Source: Aggregatilineales bacterium (GTDB taxonomy: Bacteria; Chloroflexota; Anaerolineae; Aggregatilineales; Phototrophicaceae). Taken from it: a stretch of 32,502 bases of DNA. The notes below the pieces were generated by a model. It did not search any database. It saw only the letters and a list, made by a program, of their open reading frames with translations, and was not told where the DNA came from. The position numbers were made by a program, and so were the translations under genes. Location of the stretch: contig JARKOK010000105.1 of NCBI GenBank assembly GCA_029975765.1, forward strand, positions 1 to 32,502, read 5' to 3'. Below are positions 1 through 7,381 of the stretch, in pieces. Each line of letters opens with the position of its first letter. Position 1 is the stretch's first letter.

Positions 1-1235
1 CCGGTGGTCACCAGCGGGCGAAAACGATTCCAGTAAGCGCGCGCGGTCTCGAAGAACCAGCGCGACTCCAGCCCCGGCGCAAGGATGACGGCGTGAAAGT
101 TTGGCTCGCCATGCACCGGCCCCGGCCCGTTGGGCGCGGCCATCACTTCCAGCGGCGGCACGGCCTTGTAAAGCGGCGGTATCTCACGCAGACGTTCAAC
201 CGCCCGTACCGGGCCAAGCCGGTAATACTCATCCTCTTTCCACAGGCAGACGCCAAAAAACCAGGGCGGCGCCTGCGTGACGCTCCACTCGAACATGGCG
301 ACCGTCGCTTCGGCCTGGCTGTCGCGGGTGTAGGGCGGGTAGCGATCATCCTGCTGGTACGTGGCTTCTTCATCAAACGGGAAGATGCCGCCTTCCGTAC
401 CGACCACCGGCACCGCCTGCGATCCCCAGATTTGCGCGCAGCGTTCGTTGAACATCTGCCCCATCGGCAGCAGGCCGGTCGGGTCGCCGTGCGGCGTTTT
501 GGCGGTGCCGCCGTACAGCGTGCGTCCGGGGTCGGTGCGCTGCGAGATTGGATCGTAGGGATATTCGAAGTGCCAGCCGGGTTCGCGGGCGTTCTGCTGT
601 TCCGGCGGGCGGGCGCTGGCCGGCCCCATGCCGGGGATTTCCTGATAGTAGTGATTAAGGATGTAGGGATGGGTGGCGCAGTACAGGCCGCTGTCCAGCA
701 GTGTGGCGAAGCGGTCAAAATAAGCCCGCGACAGGTAATTCAGAAAAGCGTCCATCCAGCGTACTGACGAGGAATCGGGCGCGGCGCTTTCGGCCAGCGC
801 GGTAAAACCGGGATAACAGCCCAGGCTGGCGATGAATTCCGCCCAGACCATCCAGTTGTCCATCAGCGGGCGGATCATGCCCTCGAAGTTCTGCCAGTGA
901 ATCCACGCGCCGGGCGGCCACTCAATCGGCAGATTGGGTTCGTTGTAGAACTCGAACCACTTCACGCCGGCCTGCACGTAACGCAGCGTCAGGTCGCGCA
1001 GGTGGGGGGTCAGCGGCATCGCGCCGGGGCGTTCCACGTACAGCCGCACGATGGGTGTGATGCCGCGCGCGAGGAAATCCATCGCGTCGTCCACGTATTC
1101 ATGTTCGGCGGCCACCAGCTTCACCCAGCCAAAATGCGGTTCCGTCCAGCGTGAATAATCCAGCGGCGTAATCAGGGCGCGCTGGACATGCAGGCCGCGC
1201 GGGTTGCGCGACCAGATGTACTGATCCAGCCGCAT
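1..1235 (-). CDS. Clan GH-A-like glycoside hydrolase, partial (3' end off window)
   Basis: An uninterrupted minus-strand frame of about 411 codons begins at the ATG at 1235 and has no stop before the window edge. The ATG directly follows the TAG of the upstream gene, so translation is probably coupled. The protein opens like a TIM-barrel hydrolase (FGWVKL, residues 35-40). VKWFEFYNEPN places a candidate acid/base Glu at residue 99, and VVGTEGGIFP places a candidate nucleophile Glu at residue 281; this NEP plus late TEGG arrangement is typical of clan GH-A (GH5/GH39/GH42-like) enzymes. No signal peptide is seen. The last 36 visible residues (from about residue 376) are a separate module, also present in the upstream small protein: 17 of 36 positions are identical, including AR.YW.RFRP. 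The substrate and exact GH family cannot be told, and the true C-terminus is missing. Confidence 0.75.
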   Translation of the reverse strand, partial: MRLDQYIWSRNPRGLHVQRALITPLDYSRWTEPHFGWVKLVAAEHEYVDDAMDFLARGITPIVRLYVERPGAMPLTPHLRDLTLRYVQAGVKWFEFYNEPNLPIEWPPGAWIHWQNFEGMIRPLMDNWMVWAEFIASLGCYPGFTALAESAAPDSSSVRWMDAFLNYLSRAYFDRFATLLDSGLYCATHPYILNHYYQEIPGMGPASARPPEQQNAREPGWHFEYPYDPISQRTDPGRTLYGGTAKTPHGDPTGLLPMGQMFNERCAQIWGSQAVPVVGTEGGIFPFDEEATYQQDDRYPPYTRDSQAEATVAMFEWSVTQAPPWFFGVCLWKEDEYYRLGPVRAVERLREIPPLYKAVPPLEVMAAPNGPGPVHGEPNFHAVILAPGLESRWFFETARAYWNRFRPLVTT

Positions 1236-1772
1236 CTAGCCGCCTCCGCCGATGATCGGCCCCGGCGTGGGGTAGATCGGGCCATCGGGGGTTTCCGGTG
1301 TCGGCGGCTGAGGGGTCGCGGTGATGAAACCACCCGGCGCGCGGGTGGGGGCGGCGGCCTGCGCCGGTTCCGCCGGCTGGCCGAGCAGTGACCCCGGCGT
1401 GGGGGTGATCGGCGGCGGCGGCGTGGGCGTGGGCGCCAGCGGCACACCAAACGGCTGGTTGAGCGCGGCGCGGGTGTTCAGCGCCTGTTTCATATCATCA
1501 AAGCTGTCGTAGACGATGGGATCGAACAATACCTGCGGCAGATTTTGCGCGACGGTGACACCCCATTCGGGCGCGGTATCCCGCCGGGCAACGACGGTCA
1601 GGATGATGCTGTTTTCCGGCGGCACCAGCCGGGGCAGTTCCAGATCGCTGGTGACGATGGGACGGAAACGTTCCCAGTAGGTCCGCGCTGCATCAAACAG
1701 CCATTCCGCGCCCAGATTAGGCGCGATCAGTAAAAAGTGATAGTCCGGGAGTACATTTGGTGATGGTTGCAT
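1236..1772 (-). CDS. Free-standing copy of the hydrolase C-terminal module with proline-rich tail
   Basis: This is a 178-residue protein of unknown function. Residues 10-45 match the C-terminal module of the adjacent hydrolase (YHFLLIAP, then ARTYWERFRPIVT). The module continues to about residue 115 with alternating beta/alpha character, ending near NQPFGVPL. From about residue 117 the sequence is low complexity (repeated PTP, PPPP, TATPQPP) and ends in four glycines. Starting at the ATG at 1772 is preferred over an in-frame start at 1811, because a TATAAT lies between the two and the residues in between are uncharged and without parallel in the neighbour. Its stop abuts the hydrolase start. 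It probably arose by duplication of the hydrolase tail; its role is unknown. Confidence 0.6.
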   Translation of the reverse strand: MQPSPNVLPDYHFLLIAPNLGAEWLFDAARTYWERFRPIVTSDLELPRLVPPENSIILTVVARRDTAPEWGVTVAQNLPQVLFDPIVYDSFDDMKQALNTRAALNQPFGVPLAPTPTPPPPITPTPGSLLGQPAEPAQAAAPTRAPGGFITATPQPPTPETPDGPIYPTPGPIIGGGG

Positions 1773-1779
1773 AGCGACC

Positions 1780-1785
1780 ATTATA
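1780..1785 (-). promoter_or_regulatory. Possible -10 box, near-leaderless promoter
   Basis: A perfect TATAAT on the minus strand ends 7 nt before the ATG at 1772, which would give a transcript with almost no leader. No good -35 is visible; the best candidate is a weak TTCCGT 16 nt upstream. The call rests mainly on the -10. Confidence 0.3.
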
Positions 1786-1851
1786 ACGAAAACGGCGGCG
1801 GACGGAAGCATCCGAACGTAAGGGGCGGATAAGAATCAGGGGTGCGCGTAC

Positions 1852-1977
1852 TCAATCGAGGGCGGGTTCTAACGCAAAATGGTCGCAGTGGTGCGGGCGT
1901 ACCAGCCGGAAATCGCGCTGATCAAGCGTGAGGACACGGGAAAGGTCGAGCCGTTCGGCAACGGCAACCACCGCAGC
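1852..1977 (-). pseudogene. C-terminal remnant of a VapC-type PIN-domain toxin
   Basis: Directly after the methyltransferase stop codon, and in the same frame, the minus strand encodes 41 residues beginning AAVVAVAERL and continuing VLTLDQRDFRLVRP, then a TGA at 1852-1854. This matches the usual C-terminus of PIN-domain ribonucleases: the AERL helix, the T.D.RDF strand carrying the last acidic residue, and the RP.H ending. The N-terminal two thirds, including the first catalytic Asp, and any partner antitoxin are missing. I read it as a decayed toxin-antitoxin fragment left beside the polysaccharide cluster. It has no start codon of its own and is probably not expressed. Confidence 0.6.
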
Positions 1978-2730
1978 TTATGACTTCCGCGCGATCAGCA
2001 GCGTGCTGAAGTTGAACGCCCAGGGCAGCACGACCCTGAGCAGGCTGCCGAGCGCGTCGGCCAGGGCGCTGGTCTGATAATAGCCCGCCCCGCGAAACAC
2101 CCCGCCCAACCCCCACAGCGTAAAGGCGTGGCTGGTCGGCACAGCTTCGACCACCGTAAAACCGGCGGCGGCGGCATTGTCGCACAGGGCGCGGCGGGTG
2201 TAGGTGCTTTCGTAGAAGTCCTCGTTGTTCAGCCGCCCGCCGCGCCGCCGCTGAATCAGCCGGTGAACCACGTTCGGGTACGGGATCGTCAGTACCAGCA
2301 CGCCGCCCGGTTTTAACACGCGGCAGGCTTCGGCCAGCGCCGCGCCCATGCCCTGCTCGAAGTGTTCCAGCACGCCGAACGACAGGTAAGCATCCAGCGT
2401 ACTAGCCGCGAACGGCAGCGCATGAACATCGCCGGTGATGAGCGGCAGCGCCGCGTCGTACCGATGCGACAGGTGCAGCGCGTTTTCAGCATAGTCCAGA
2501 CCGATGACGTTATAACCCCGCCGCCGCAGGGTAATGACCGCCGCGCTGAGGCCGCTGCCCGCTTCCAGGATCAGGCCATCTTTTGGCAGATAGGCCGCGT
2601 ACCGGTTGATGGTATGCTGCGCGCGCGGGTAGGCGATAGCCTGCAATTCAGTTTCAACCGATGCCTGATCCCAGATCGTTTCCCAGGCCTTGCGCGTGCT
2701 GTCATAACGAGAGCCGGACGAGTCGTGCAT
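1978..2730 (-). CDS. Class I SAM-dependent methyltransferase
   Basis: A 250-residue Rossmann-fold methyltransferase. The SAM-binding glycine motif is LILEAGSGLS (residues 54-63), the acidic residue after strand 2 lies in VIGLDYAE (about 75-82), and ALPFAASTLDAYLSFGVLEH (about 103-122) fits the motif after strand 4 of Methyltransf_11-type enzymes. VLKPGGVLVLTIPYP is the usual post-motif III strand. The acceptor is unknown; position beside glycosyltransferases suggests a sugar or lipid-linked glycan, which is inference. The AATGG after the cat at 2728-2730 leaves 40 nt to the next upstream gene, partly occupied by a palindromic repeat. The C-terminus looks complete and is followed in frame by a PIN-domain remnant. 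Confidence 0.85.
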   Translation of the reverse strand: MHDSSGSRYDSTRKAWETIWDQASVETELQAIAYPRAQHTINRYAAYLPKDGLILEAGSGLSAAVITLRRRGYNVIGLDYAENALHLSHRYDAALPLITGDVHALPFAASTLDAYLSFGVLEHFEQGMGAALAEACRVLKPGGVLVLTIPYPNVVHRLIQRRRGGRLNNEDFYESTYTRRALCDNAAAAGFTVVEAVPTSHAFTLWGLGGVFRGAGYYQTSALADALGSLLRVVLPWAFNFSTLLIARKS

Positions 2731-2746
2731 AATGGTTTATTCTCCT

Positions 2747-2774
2747 GTAGGGGGGCATGGCTGTGCGCCCCTAC
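2747..2774. repeat. Palindromic GTAGGGG/CCCCTAC repeat, copy 1
   Basis: An imperfect inverted repeat starting GTAGGGGGGCA and ending TGCGCCCCTAC with a short loop. It lies between two minus-strand genes, and its right end contains the TAG stop codon (2771-2773) of the GT2 gene. It may act as a hairpin or weak terminator. Confidence 0.75.
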
Positions 2775-3595
2775 CACGATGGCCTCAATTTCTGCTTCAG
2801 CGCCATACCCCACAGCAGCGGGTGCGACAGCAGCCACAGCAGCGCCGCCCGCGCCGCGCCGTGATGGCGGCGGGTGTATACCAGCAGATCGCGGAAGTAG
2901 ATTTCCGTCGCCCGCCAGGTGCGCGTGACACTTTTTTCCTTATGGATAATCACCGCGTCCGCCAGAAAGCGCCATTTTGCGCCCGGTGTGCGCCGCGCCA
3001 GATCGTCTTCGGGGAAGTATAACAGCAAATCACTGTCCAGTTGCAGGCCGCGCCGCAGCAGCAAACATGAGCCGGGCAGCACCTCGACATCCTGATCGGT
3101 ATCGCGTTCCCACTCAGCGTACCAGTGCCGCGCCGCAGTCTTCCGCCGCCCGCCGGGGAACAGCCAGCCGAGCGGCGTGTGTTCCAGCAGCAGATAGGCA
3201 TAGGTCGGAATCCGCGAGCAGGTACGCTGGCGGCTGCCGTCGGGATAGCGTAACTGCGCGGTCGCGCCGGTGTAATCCGGGTGCGTGTCGAGGAAGGCGG
3301 TCAGGTGTTCCAGCGCGCCGGGCTGCACGACGGTATCCGGGTTCAGCAGCAGGATATAGTCGCCGCTGGCCGCCTGAATACCGATGTTATTGCCGCCGCA
3401 AAACCAGGTGTTGCGCGTTTGCGCCAGCAGCCGCACGTGAGGGAAATCCGCGCGCACCATGTCGGCGCTGCCATCGCTGGAAGCGTTATCCACGACGATA
3501 ATTTCCGGCGCGGGCTGCACCGCTTGCAGCGACTCCAGGCAACCGCGCAGGTCGTCGCGCGTGTTGTAGCTGACGATGACGATGGAGAGCTGCAT
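2771..3595 (-). CDS. Family 2 glycosyltransferase (rhamnosyltransferase-like)
   Basis: A 274-residue GT-A fold glycosyltransferase. It starts LSIVIVSYNTRD, followed by EIIVVDNASSDGS (nucleotide-sugar site) and LLLNPDT (the DxD-like metal/sugar motif, about residues 85-91). This pattern fits the WcaA/rhamnosyltransferase branch of GT2 that builds surface polysaccharides. No long membrane anchor is visible, though the C-terminus is hydrophobic. The ATG at 3595 sits one base after the stop of the upstream TIR gene and begins where family members usually begin; an in-frame GTG at 3610 is possible but would overlap that gene. The stop codon lies inside a palindromic repeat, so the C-terminus may have been altered by its insertion. 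Confidence 0.85.
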   Translation of the reverse strand: MQLSIVIVSYNTRDDLRGCLESLQAVQPAPEIIVVDNASSDGSADMVRADFPHVRLLAQTRNTWFCGGNNIGIQAASGDYILLLNPDTVVQPGALEHLTAFLDTHPDYTGATAQLRYPDGSRQRTCSRIPTYAYLLLEHTPLGWLFPGGRRKTAARHWYAEWERDTDQDVEVLPGSCLLLRRGLQLDSDLLLYFPEDDLARRTPGAKWRFLADAVIIHKEKSVTRTWRATEIYFRDLLVYTRRHHGAARAALLWLLSHPLLWGMALKQKLRPSW

Positions 3596-3596
3596 T

Positions 3597-5744
3597 TCAG
3601 TCGGAATCACTTTCTTCCGTCGCGTAGTAACTCTCGGCGAACGGGCCGATCACATTGCCACCAATCTGTATGACCGGCTGATCGAGCGGTGTCAGCCACT
3701 GATTCCAGGTATTCGAGCGATAGAAGTAGCTGGCGTAATCCTGAAACTTGTGCAGCAGCGGATCACGGACGCGGTTAGGCATCAACCATAGCGCATTCAC
3801 CAAATATCTATCCCGGAAACGGATGTCCAGACTCACCTGGATACCTCTATGGAGATAACCCAGCACGGTATCCGGCGTCACGATTTCCCCAGGGCTGAGA
3901 TCGGGCAAGTTGTGCAGGTGAAAATACCAGATGACATAATTGCCATTTTGCACCTGTATAACCTGATTGGCACCGATCAATCCAATATGACGCAGGACGC
4001 CCTCTACTCCGGCATAAACGGGCGCATTCTCCCGATTACTAATCAGGTCCAGGCCTCCGTTTAGACCTTGACTGTAGCGGGTATAACCCAGACGGCTGCC
4101 ATTACGAAAAGCATCGCGTGTGTTGCCGTAATACTGCACGGCACTGATATAACTGATGTCCAGCGGCAGGCGTTCAAACAGCGGTGTGACCCGAAGTGGA
4201 GTACCATCGGCGGTGGTGAGCGTTTCAGTATCCAGACTTCGATACAGATTCCCGGTGTGTAGGGGCGAAAATCCCGGTTTCGTATCTGTTACCCGCGTCA
4301 GATAAATGCCGCTTCCGTCAGCAGTTCGTTCCATACTCCAGCCCTGATCGTGCCGCCACCAGACGCCATACTGGTTGTCAGTCCGCGTGTCGGATTTTAC
4401 CTTGATAACAGTACCGATGGTCAGCGTACCGACCGACTCAGCCTCAATACGGGGTTCAGTCCGCACGCGCAGTCCATTAGTCTGGACGGTGAACTCGATT
4501 GTGTCCGTCGCCCCCAGCAGCGCCAGGTTATTGCCGGCCTCCTGGTGTTCAGGGTCAAGTGCCAGCGCAGCCTGAAAATCGGCAATCGCCACTTCCCGCC
4601 GGTTGTCGTTAAGATATACTTGGCCGCGATTGTTCAGCGCGTCGGTCAATCTGGGGGACAGTTCCAGCGCGCGGTTAAAATCAGTGATGGCGCTATCATT
4701 CTCTCCAATCAGGGCGTAAGCCAGCCCTCGATTGTATAGCGCGTCCACAAAATCCGGCTGTTGGCTGAGCACAAAGTCATAATCACCAAGAGCTTCACTG
4801 TAGCGGCCTTGCAGAGAGTTGGCGACGGCGCGAGAATAATACGCGTCGGTCTGATTCGGATCAAGCTGGATAACGCGGGTGAACTCTGCCACCGCCTCGC
4901 CAAACTGCCCTTCGTGAAGATACCGTTCGGCCAGCGCCAGCGTACTTTCGACGCTCAGAACGAACCGCTGCTGTATCGCCAGCAGTGATATCAGCACTAC
5001 CCCGACAATGATCGCCGCTGCCAGAAATATGCCCAGCACCCCCACCAGATAACGGAGGCGGTTCGCCGCTCGCCGCTGCAACACTAACTCACGCGCCTGC
5101 CGTTCGCGTTCTGCATCCGCCCGTTTCCGACTGGCTTCGACGCCGGCCTGAATATAAGCTGTTTGCAGGTCGGACGGTGCGGGGGTTTTACCTTCACTGG
5201 CTGCCAGCCAGACTTCGGCGTCGTGTACCTGACCCTCTGGCAGCAGGTAAACAGCATCCCGACCATTCATGTCCCACTCACGCGCCTGCACCAAATAACG
5301 GGTGTGCGCCCGCGTGTGCTGGATGTCGGTCGCCAGCACACGCTGCAACCCCTGAAACGCCGACTCGAAATCATCCGTTTCGCGGAAAAACAGCCAGTTG
5401 TGCTGGCTCACTGCTGGATGTATCGTCTTTGACGTGTTCGCTGCCTGAATGTCCCGATACAGCAGAGGAATAAACCGCTTGTGGTTATCGAGTGCGTGTT
5501 GAATTTCCTTGAAACAGATTTCAGAGGCGACCGAATCGGGGCTGACGACGAACAAAAATGTATCCGCTCCCTCAATGCCGGCCCGGACTTCTGCCCACCA
5601 GTCTACCGATTCCGGGATGTCCTGCCAGTCTACCCATACCTCGCGCTCATCCGTTTTAAAGCGTGCTGCCAGACGTTCCACAAAGGTTCTATCGCGGCGC
5701 GAGTAGGAAATAAATACGTCAGACAGATTATACAGATCAGGCAT
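3597..5744 (-). CDS. TIR - transmembrane - TPR - SH3b - degenerate LytM/M23-like protein
   Basis: A 715-residue multidomain protein. Residues 8-135 form a TIR domain: DVFISYSRRD at the start, VDWQDIP, FVVSPDS, then C77-F-K-E80, where Glu80 occupies the catalytic position of TIR NADases. A charged linker (205-225) precedes one membrane segment (about 231-257). Four TPRs follow (about 267-400; motifs such as AYYSRA and ALYNRGLAY). Residues 416-475 resemble an SH3b domain (GLRVRTEP, WWRHDQGW). Residues 555-645 resemble LytM/M23 (NGGLDL, WYFHLHN, PGEIVTPDTVLG), but the HxxxD histidine is Asn562 and the late HxH is replaced by QVS, so metal-dependent peptidase activity is unlikely. Topology suggests a cytosolic TIR and an extracytoplasmic sensor. 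An SD (GGAGG) lies 6 nt before the ATG. Family knowledge ties TIR domains to NAD cleavage or assembly; the actual function here is unknown. Confidence 0.8.
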   Translation of the reverse strand: MPDLYNLSDVFISYSRRDRTFVERLAARFKTDEREVWVDWQDIPESVDWWAEVRAGIEGADTFLFVVSPDSVASEICFKEIQHALDNHKRFIPLLYRDIQAANTSKTIHPAVSQHNWLFFRETDDFESAFQGLQRVLATDIQHTRAHTRYLVQAREWDMNGRDAVYLLPEGQVHDAEVWLAASEGKTPAPSDLQTAYIQAGVEASRKRADAERERQARELVLQRRAANRLRYLVGVLGIFLAAAIIVGVVLISLLAIQQRFVLSVESTLALAERYLHEGQFGEAVAEFTRVIQLDPNQTDAYYSRAVANSLQGRYSEALGDYDFVLSQQPDFVDALYNRGLAYALIGENDSAITDFNRALELSPRLTDALNNRGQVYLNDNRREVAIADFQAALALDPEHQEAGNNLALLGATDTIEFTVQTNGLRVRTEPRIEAESVGTLTIGTVIKVKSDTRTDNQYGVWWRHDQGWSMERTADGSGIYLTRVTDTKPGFSPLHTGNLYRSLDTETLTTADGTPLRVTPLFERLPLDISYISAVQYYGNTRDAFRNGSRLGYTRYSQGLNGGLDLISNRENAPVYAGVEGVLRHIGLIGANQVIQVQNGNYVIWYFHLHNLPDLSPGEIVTPDTVLGYLHRGIQVSLDIRFRDRYLVNALWLMPNRVRDPLLHKFQDYASYFYRSNTWNQWLTPLDQPVIQIGGNVIGPFAESYYATEESDSD

Positions 5745-5766
5745 ACTGCGCCTCCGTCAAACTATT

Positions 5767-5796
5767 TATATAAACTATTATATATTGGAATTTGAA
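5767..5796 (-). promoter_or_regulatory. AT-rich putative promoter of the TIR gene
   Basis: The 69-nt gap upstream of the TIR gene is markedly AT-rich compared with its surroundings. On the minus strand, TTCAAA (5791-5796) and TATATA (5767-5772) are 18 nt apart, and a perfect TATAAT (5777-5782) lies between them. It suggests the TIR gene can be transcribed independently of the upstream methyltransferases. Confidence 0.4.
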
Positions 5797-5813
5797 GGAG
5801 TGCGGCAGCCGGC

Positions 5814-6497
5814 TCACACCCGCGCCATGTAGATGAGTTCATAAGCGAACAGCCCCGGCAGAACGGGCGCGGGCAGCGGGCGGCGCTGGCGGCGGGCCAG
5901 CGCGTTCAGCGCGTTTTGCAAACCGCTGCCGGCGATGTGCAGCGCCTCGACGGTATAACCCTGTTCTTCCAGCAGGTCGCGTCCGGTTTTGGCCGTGTAC
6001 AACCGCAGGTGCGTTCGATCCATCACGCCGTAATCGGTGTAATCGAAACGCCCGGCCAGCAGCCGCAGCCGCAGCCGCCAGTAAGCGATATTCGGCAGTG
6101 ACACGATCACCCGCGCGCCGGGTTGCAGCAGCGCCCGCGCCTGCTGCAACAGCCGTTCGGGATACTTGAGATGTTCCAACACCGCCGCCGCCAGCAGCAC
6201 ATCATACGGCGCACTGATCTGCGCCGCTTGCAGCGCGTCGGTTGCGTCCAGATCAACCGTATGCACTTCGCTGCACCGCTGCGCGGCAATCGCGGTCGCC
6301 GCCGGGTCGAATTCCAGCCCGGTCACACGGCAGCCCAGCGCCCGTTCCATGTAACCGGACAGATACCCGGAGGCGCAGCCCAGTTCCAGCACGCGGCTGT
6401 CGCGCGGGATGAGGCGCATCAGGACGCTGTGCGCGTCGTCGGGGTGCGCGCGCGCCGGGTCGAAGATCGAGTCGAGATGATATTTCGGCAGGCTCAT
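5814..6497 (-). CDS. Class I SAM-dependent methyltransferase (Methyltransf_23/MetW-like)
   Basis: A 227-residue methyltransferase. VLELGCASGYLS (about residues 36-47) is the SAM glycine motif; VTGLEFDP carries the strand 2 acidic residue; LLAAAVLEHLKYPERLL and RVIVSLPNIAYW are the strand 4 and 5 regions typical of the MetW-like/Methyltransf_23 group. The acceptor is unknown. Its start overlaps the stop of the upstream methyltransferase by 4 nt (ATGA), so the two are co-translated. The downstream TIR gene is separated by 69 nt with its own promoter-like region. Membership in a glycosyltransferase cluster suggests glycan modification, which is inference. Confidence 0.85.
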   Translation of the reverse strand: MSLPKYHLDSIFDPARAHPDDAHSVLMRLIPRDSRVLELGCASGYLSGYMERALGCRVTGLEFDPAATAIAAQRCSEVHTVDLDATDALQAAQISAPYDVLLAAAVLEHLKYPERLLQQARALLQPGARVIVSLPNIAYWRLRLRLLAGRFDYTDYGVMDRTHLRLYTAKTGRDLLEEQGYTVEALHIAGSGLQNALNALARRQRRPLPAPVLPGLFAYELIYMARV

Positions 6498-7381
6498 AGC
6501 GGCTTCCGCGCGTAAATCACCAGGCCGGTATTCCGCAGCAGGCCGGCGCGCACCAGCAGGCGATCCACCGCCCGCAGCGCCTTGAGGAACGGCAGCGCGA
6601 CCGCCTCCGGCGCTTTCAACTGCGCGGTCACGTAGCCGGTCACGGCGGGCATATTGACGCGGCGCTCAATCGTAAACCGCTGCTCGATCAGTTTCAGCCA
6701 ATCGTGTTCCCGTCCCGCGCCCTCGAATGGTGACAGACCGTCAGCCTGGATGCTGGCCTTCACCCGTGACGGCGCGCGCAGGCCGAACTTTCGCAGCGCG
6801 CGGAATTTATCGGCATAACTCGTTTCGGTCGGCAGCACGAACGTCAGCGCCCCGGCCACCAGCACGCTGGACAAATGCTCGTCGCCGCGCGAGTCGCTGG
6901 CCCACAGCAGGCCGCCCGGCTTCAGCGCGTGGTAAATCTGGTCAATCGTGTGGTCCAGATTGACGAGATGATGCAGCGTGGCTTTGACGGCGATCAGGTC
7001 ATAGGCCGCCGCCGGTAAATCCAGCGCGTTCAGGTCGGCCACGCGGTACTCGACCGTGCCGGCCACGCTGGCGCGCACCTGATCATAATAGGCGCGGGCG
7101 ACCGCCAGCGATTTGTCGCTGATGTCCAGCCCGACGGCGTGCGCGCCCTGCTGCGCCAGTGCCAGCGTCAGCCAGCCGGAGGCGCAGCCGAGTTCCAGCG
7201 CGTGCATACCGGGGCGCACCTGCCGCAGCAGGTCGTCAATATCCGCCGCGTGCATGATGACGTTGTGCCGCAGATGGCGGTGATAACGCCAGTCGGGCGG
7301 CAGTTCCCGCGCCACGCGCTCGGACTCCGCGCCCCACAGTTCGGCCTCGGCGGCCAGTTTTTGCTGATAATCGTCAGTCAT
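6494..7381 (-). CDS. Class I SAM-dependent methyltransferase
   Basis: A 295-residue methyltransferase. The SAM-binding motif is ALELGCASGWLT (about residues 61-72), followed by AVGLDISDKSL with the strand 2 Asp. YDLIAVKATLHHL and ALKPGGLLWASDSRG complete the fold. It is longer than its neighbours, with a helical C-terminal third that may form the acceptor pocket. The stretch LELGCASG is shared with the next gene, but overall similarity to it is limited to the core motifs, so these look like distinct enzymes and not a recent duplicate. It overlaps both neighbours by 4 nt, placing it in one translational unit with the CgeB-like glycosyltransferase. Confidence 0.85.
   Translation of the reverse strand: MTDDYQQKLAAEAELWGAESERVARELPPDWRYHRHLRHNVIMHAADIDDLLRQVRPGMHALELGCASGWLTLALAQQGAHAVGLDISDKSLAVARAYYDQVRASVAGTVEYRVADLNALDLPAAAYDLIAVKATLHHLVNLDHTIDQIYHALKPGGLLWASDSRGDEHLSSVLVAGALTFVLPTETSYADKFRALRKFGLRAPSRVKASIQADGLSPFEGAGREHDWLKLIEQRFTIERRVNMPAVTGYVTAQLKAPEAVALPFLKALRAVDRLLVRAGLLRNTGLVIYARKPL

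Noticed and set aside
560-720. Minus-strand open frame at 143-718 as a separate gene
   Set aside because: It is an out-of-frame shadow of the hydrolase reading frame, which carries the NEP and TEGG motifs and runs open from 1235 to the window edge.
2771-3610. GTG start at 3610 for the GT2 gene
   Set aside because: It would overlap the TIR gene end and add residues before the conserved first strand; the ATG at 3595 directly after the TIR stop is more natural, though not proven.
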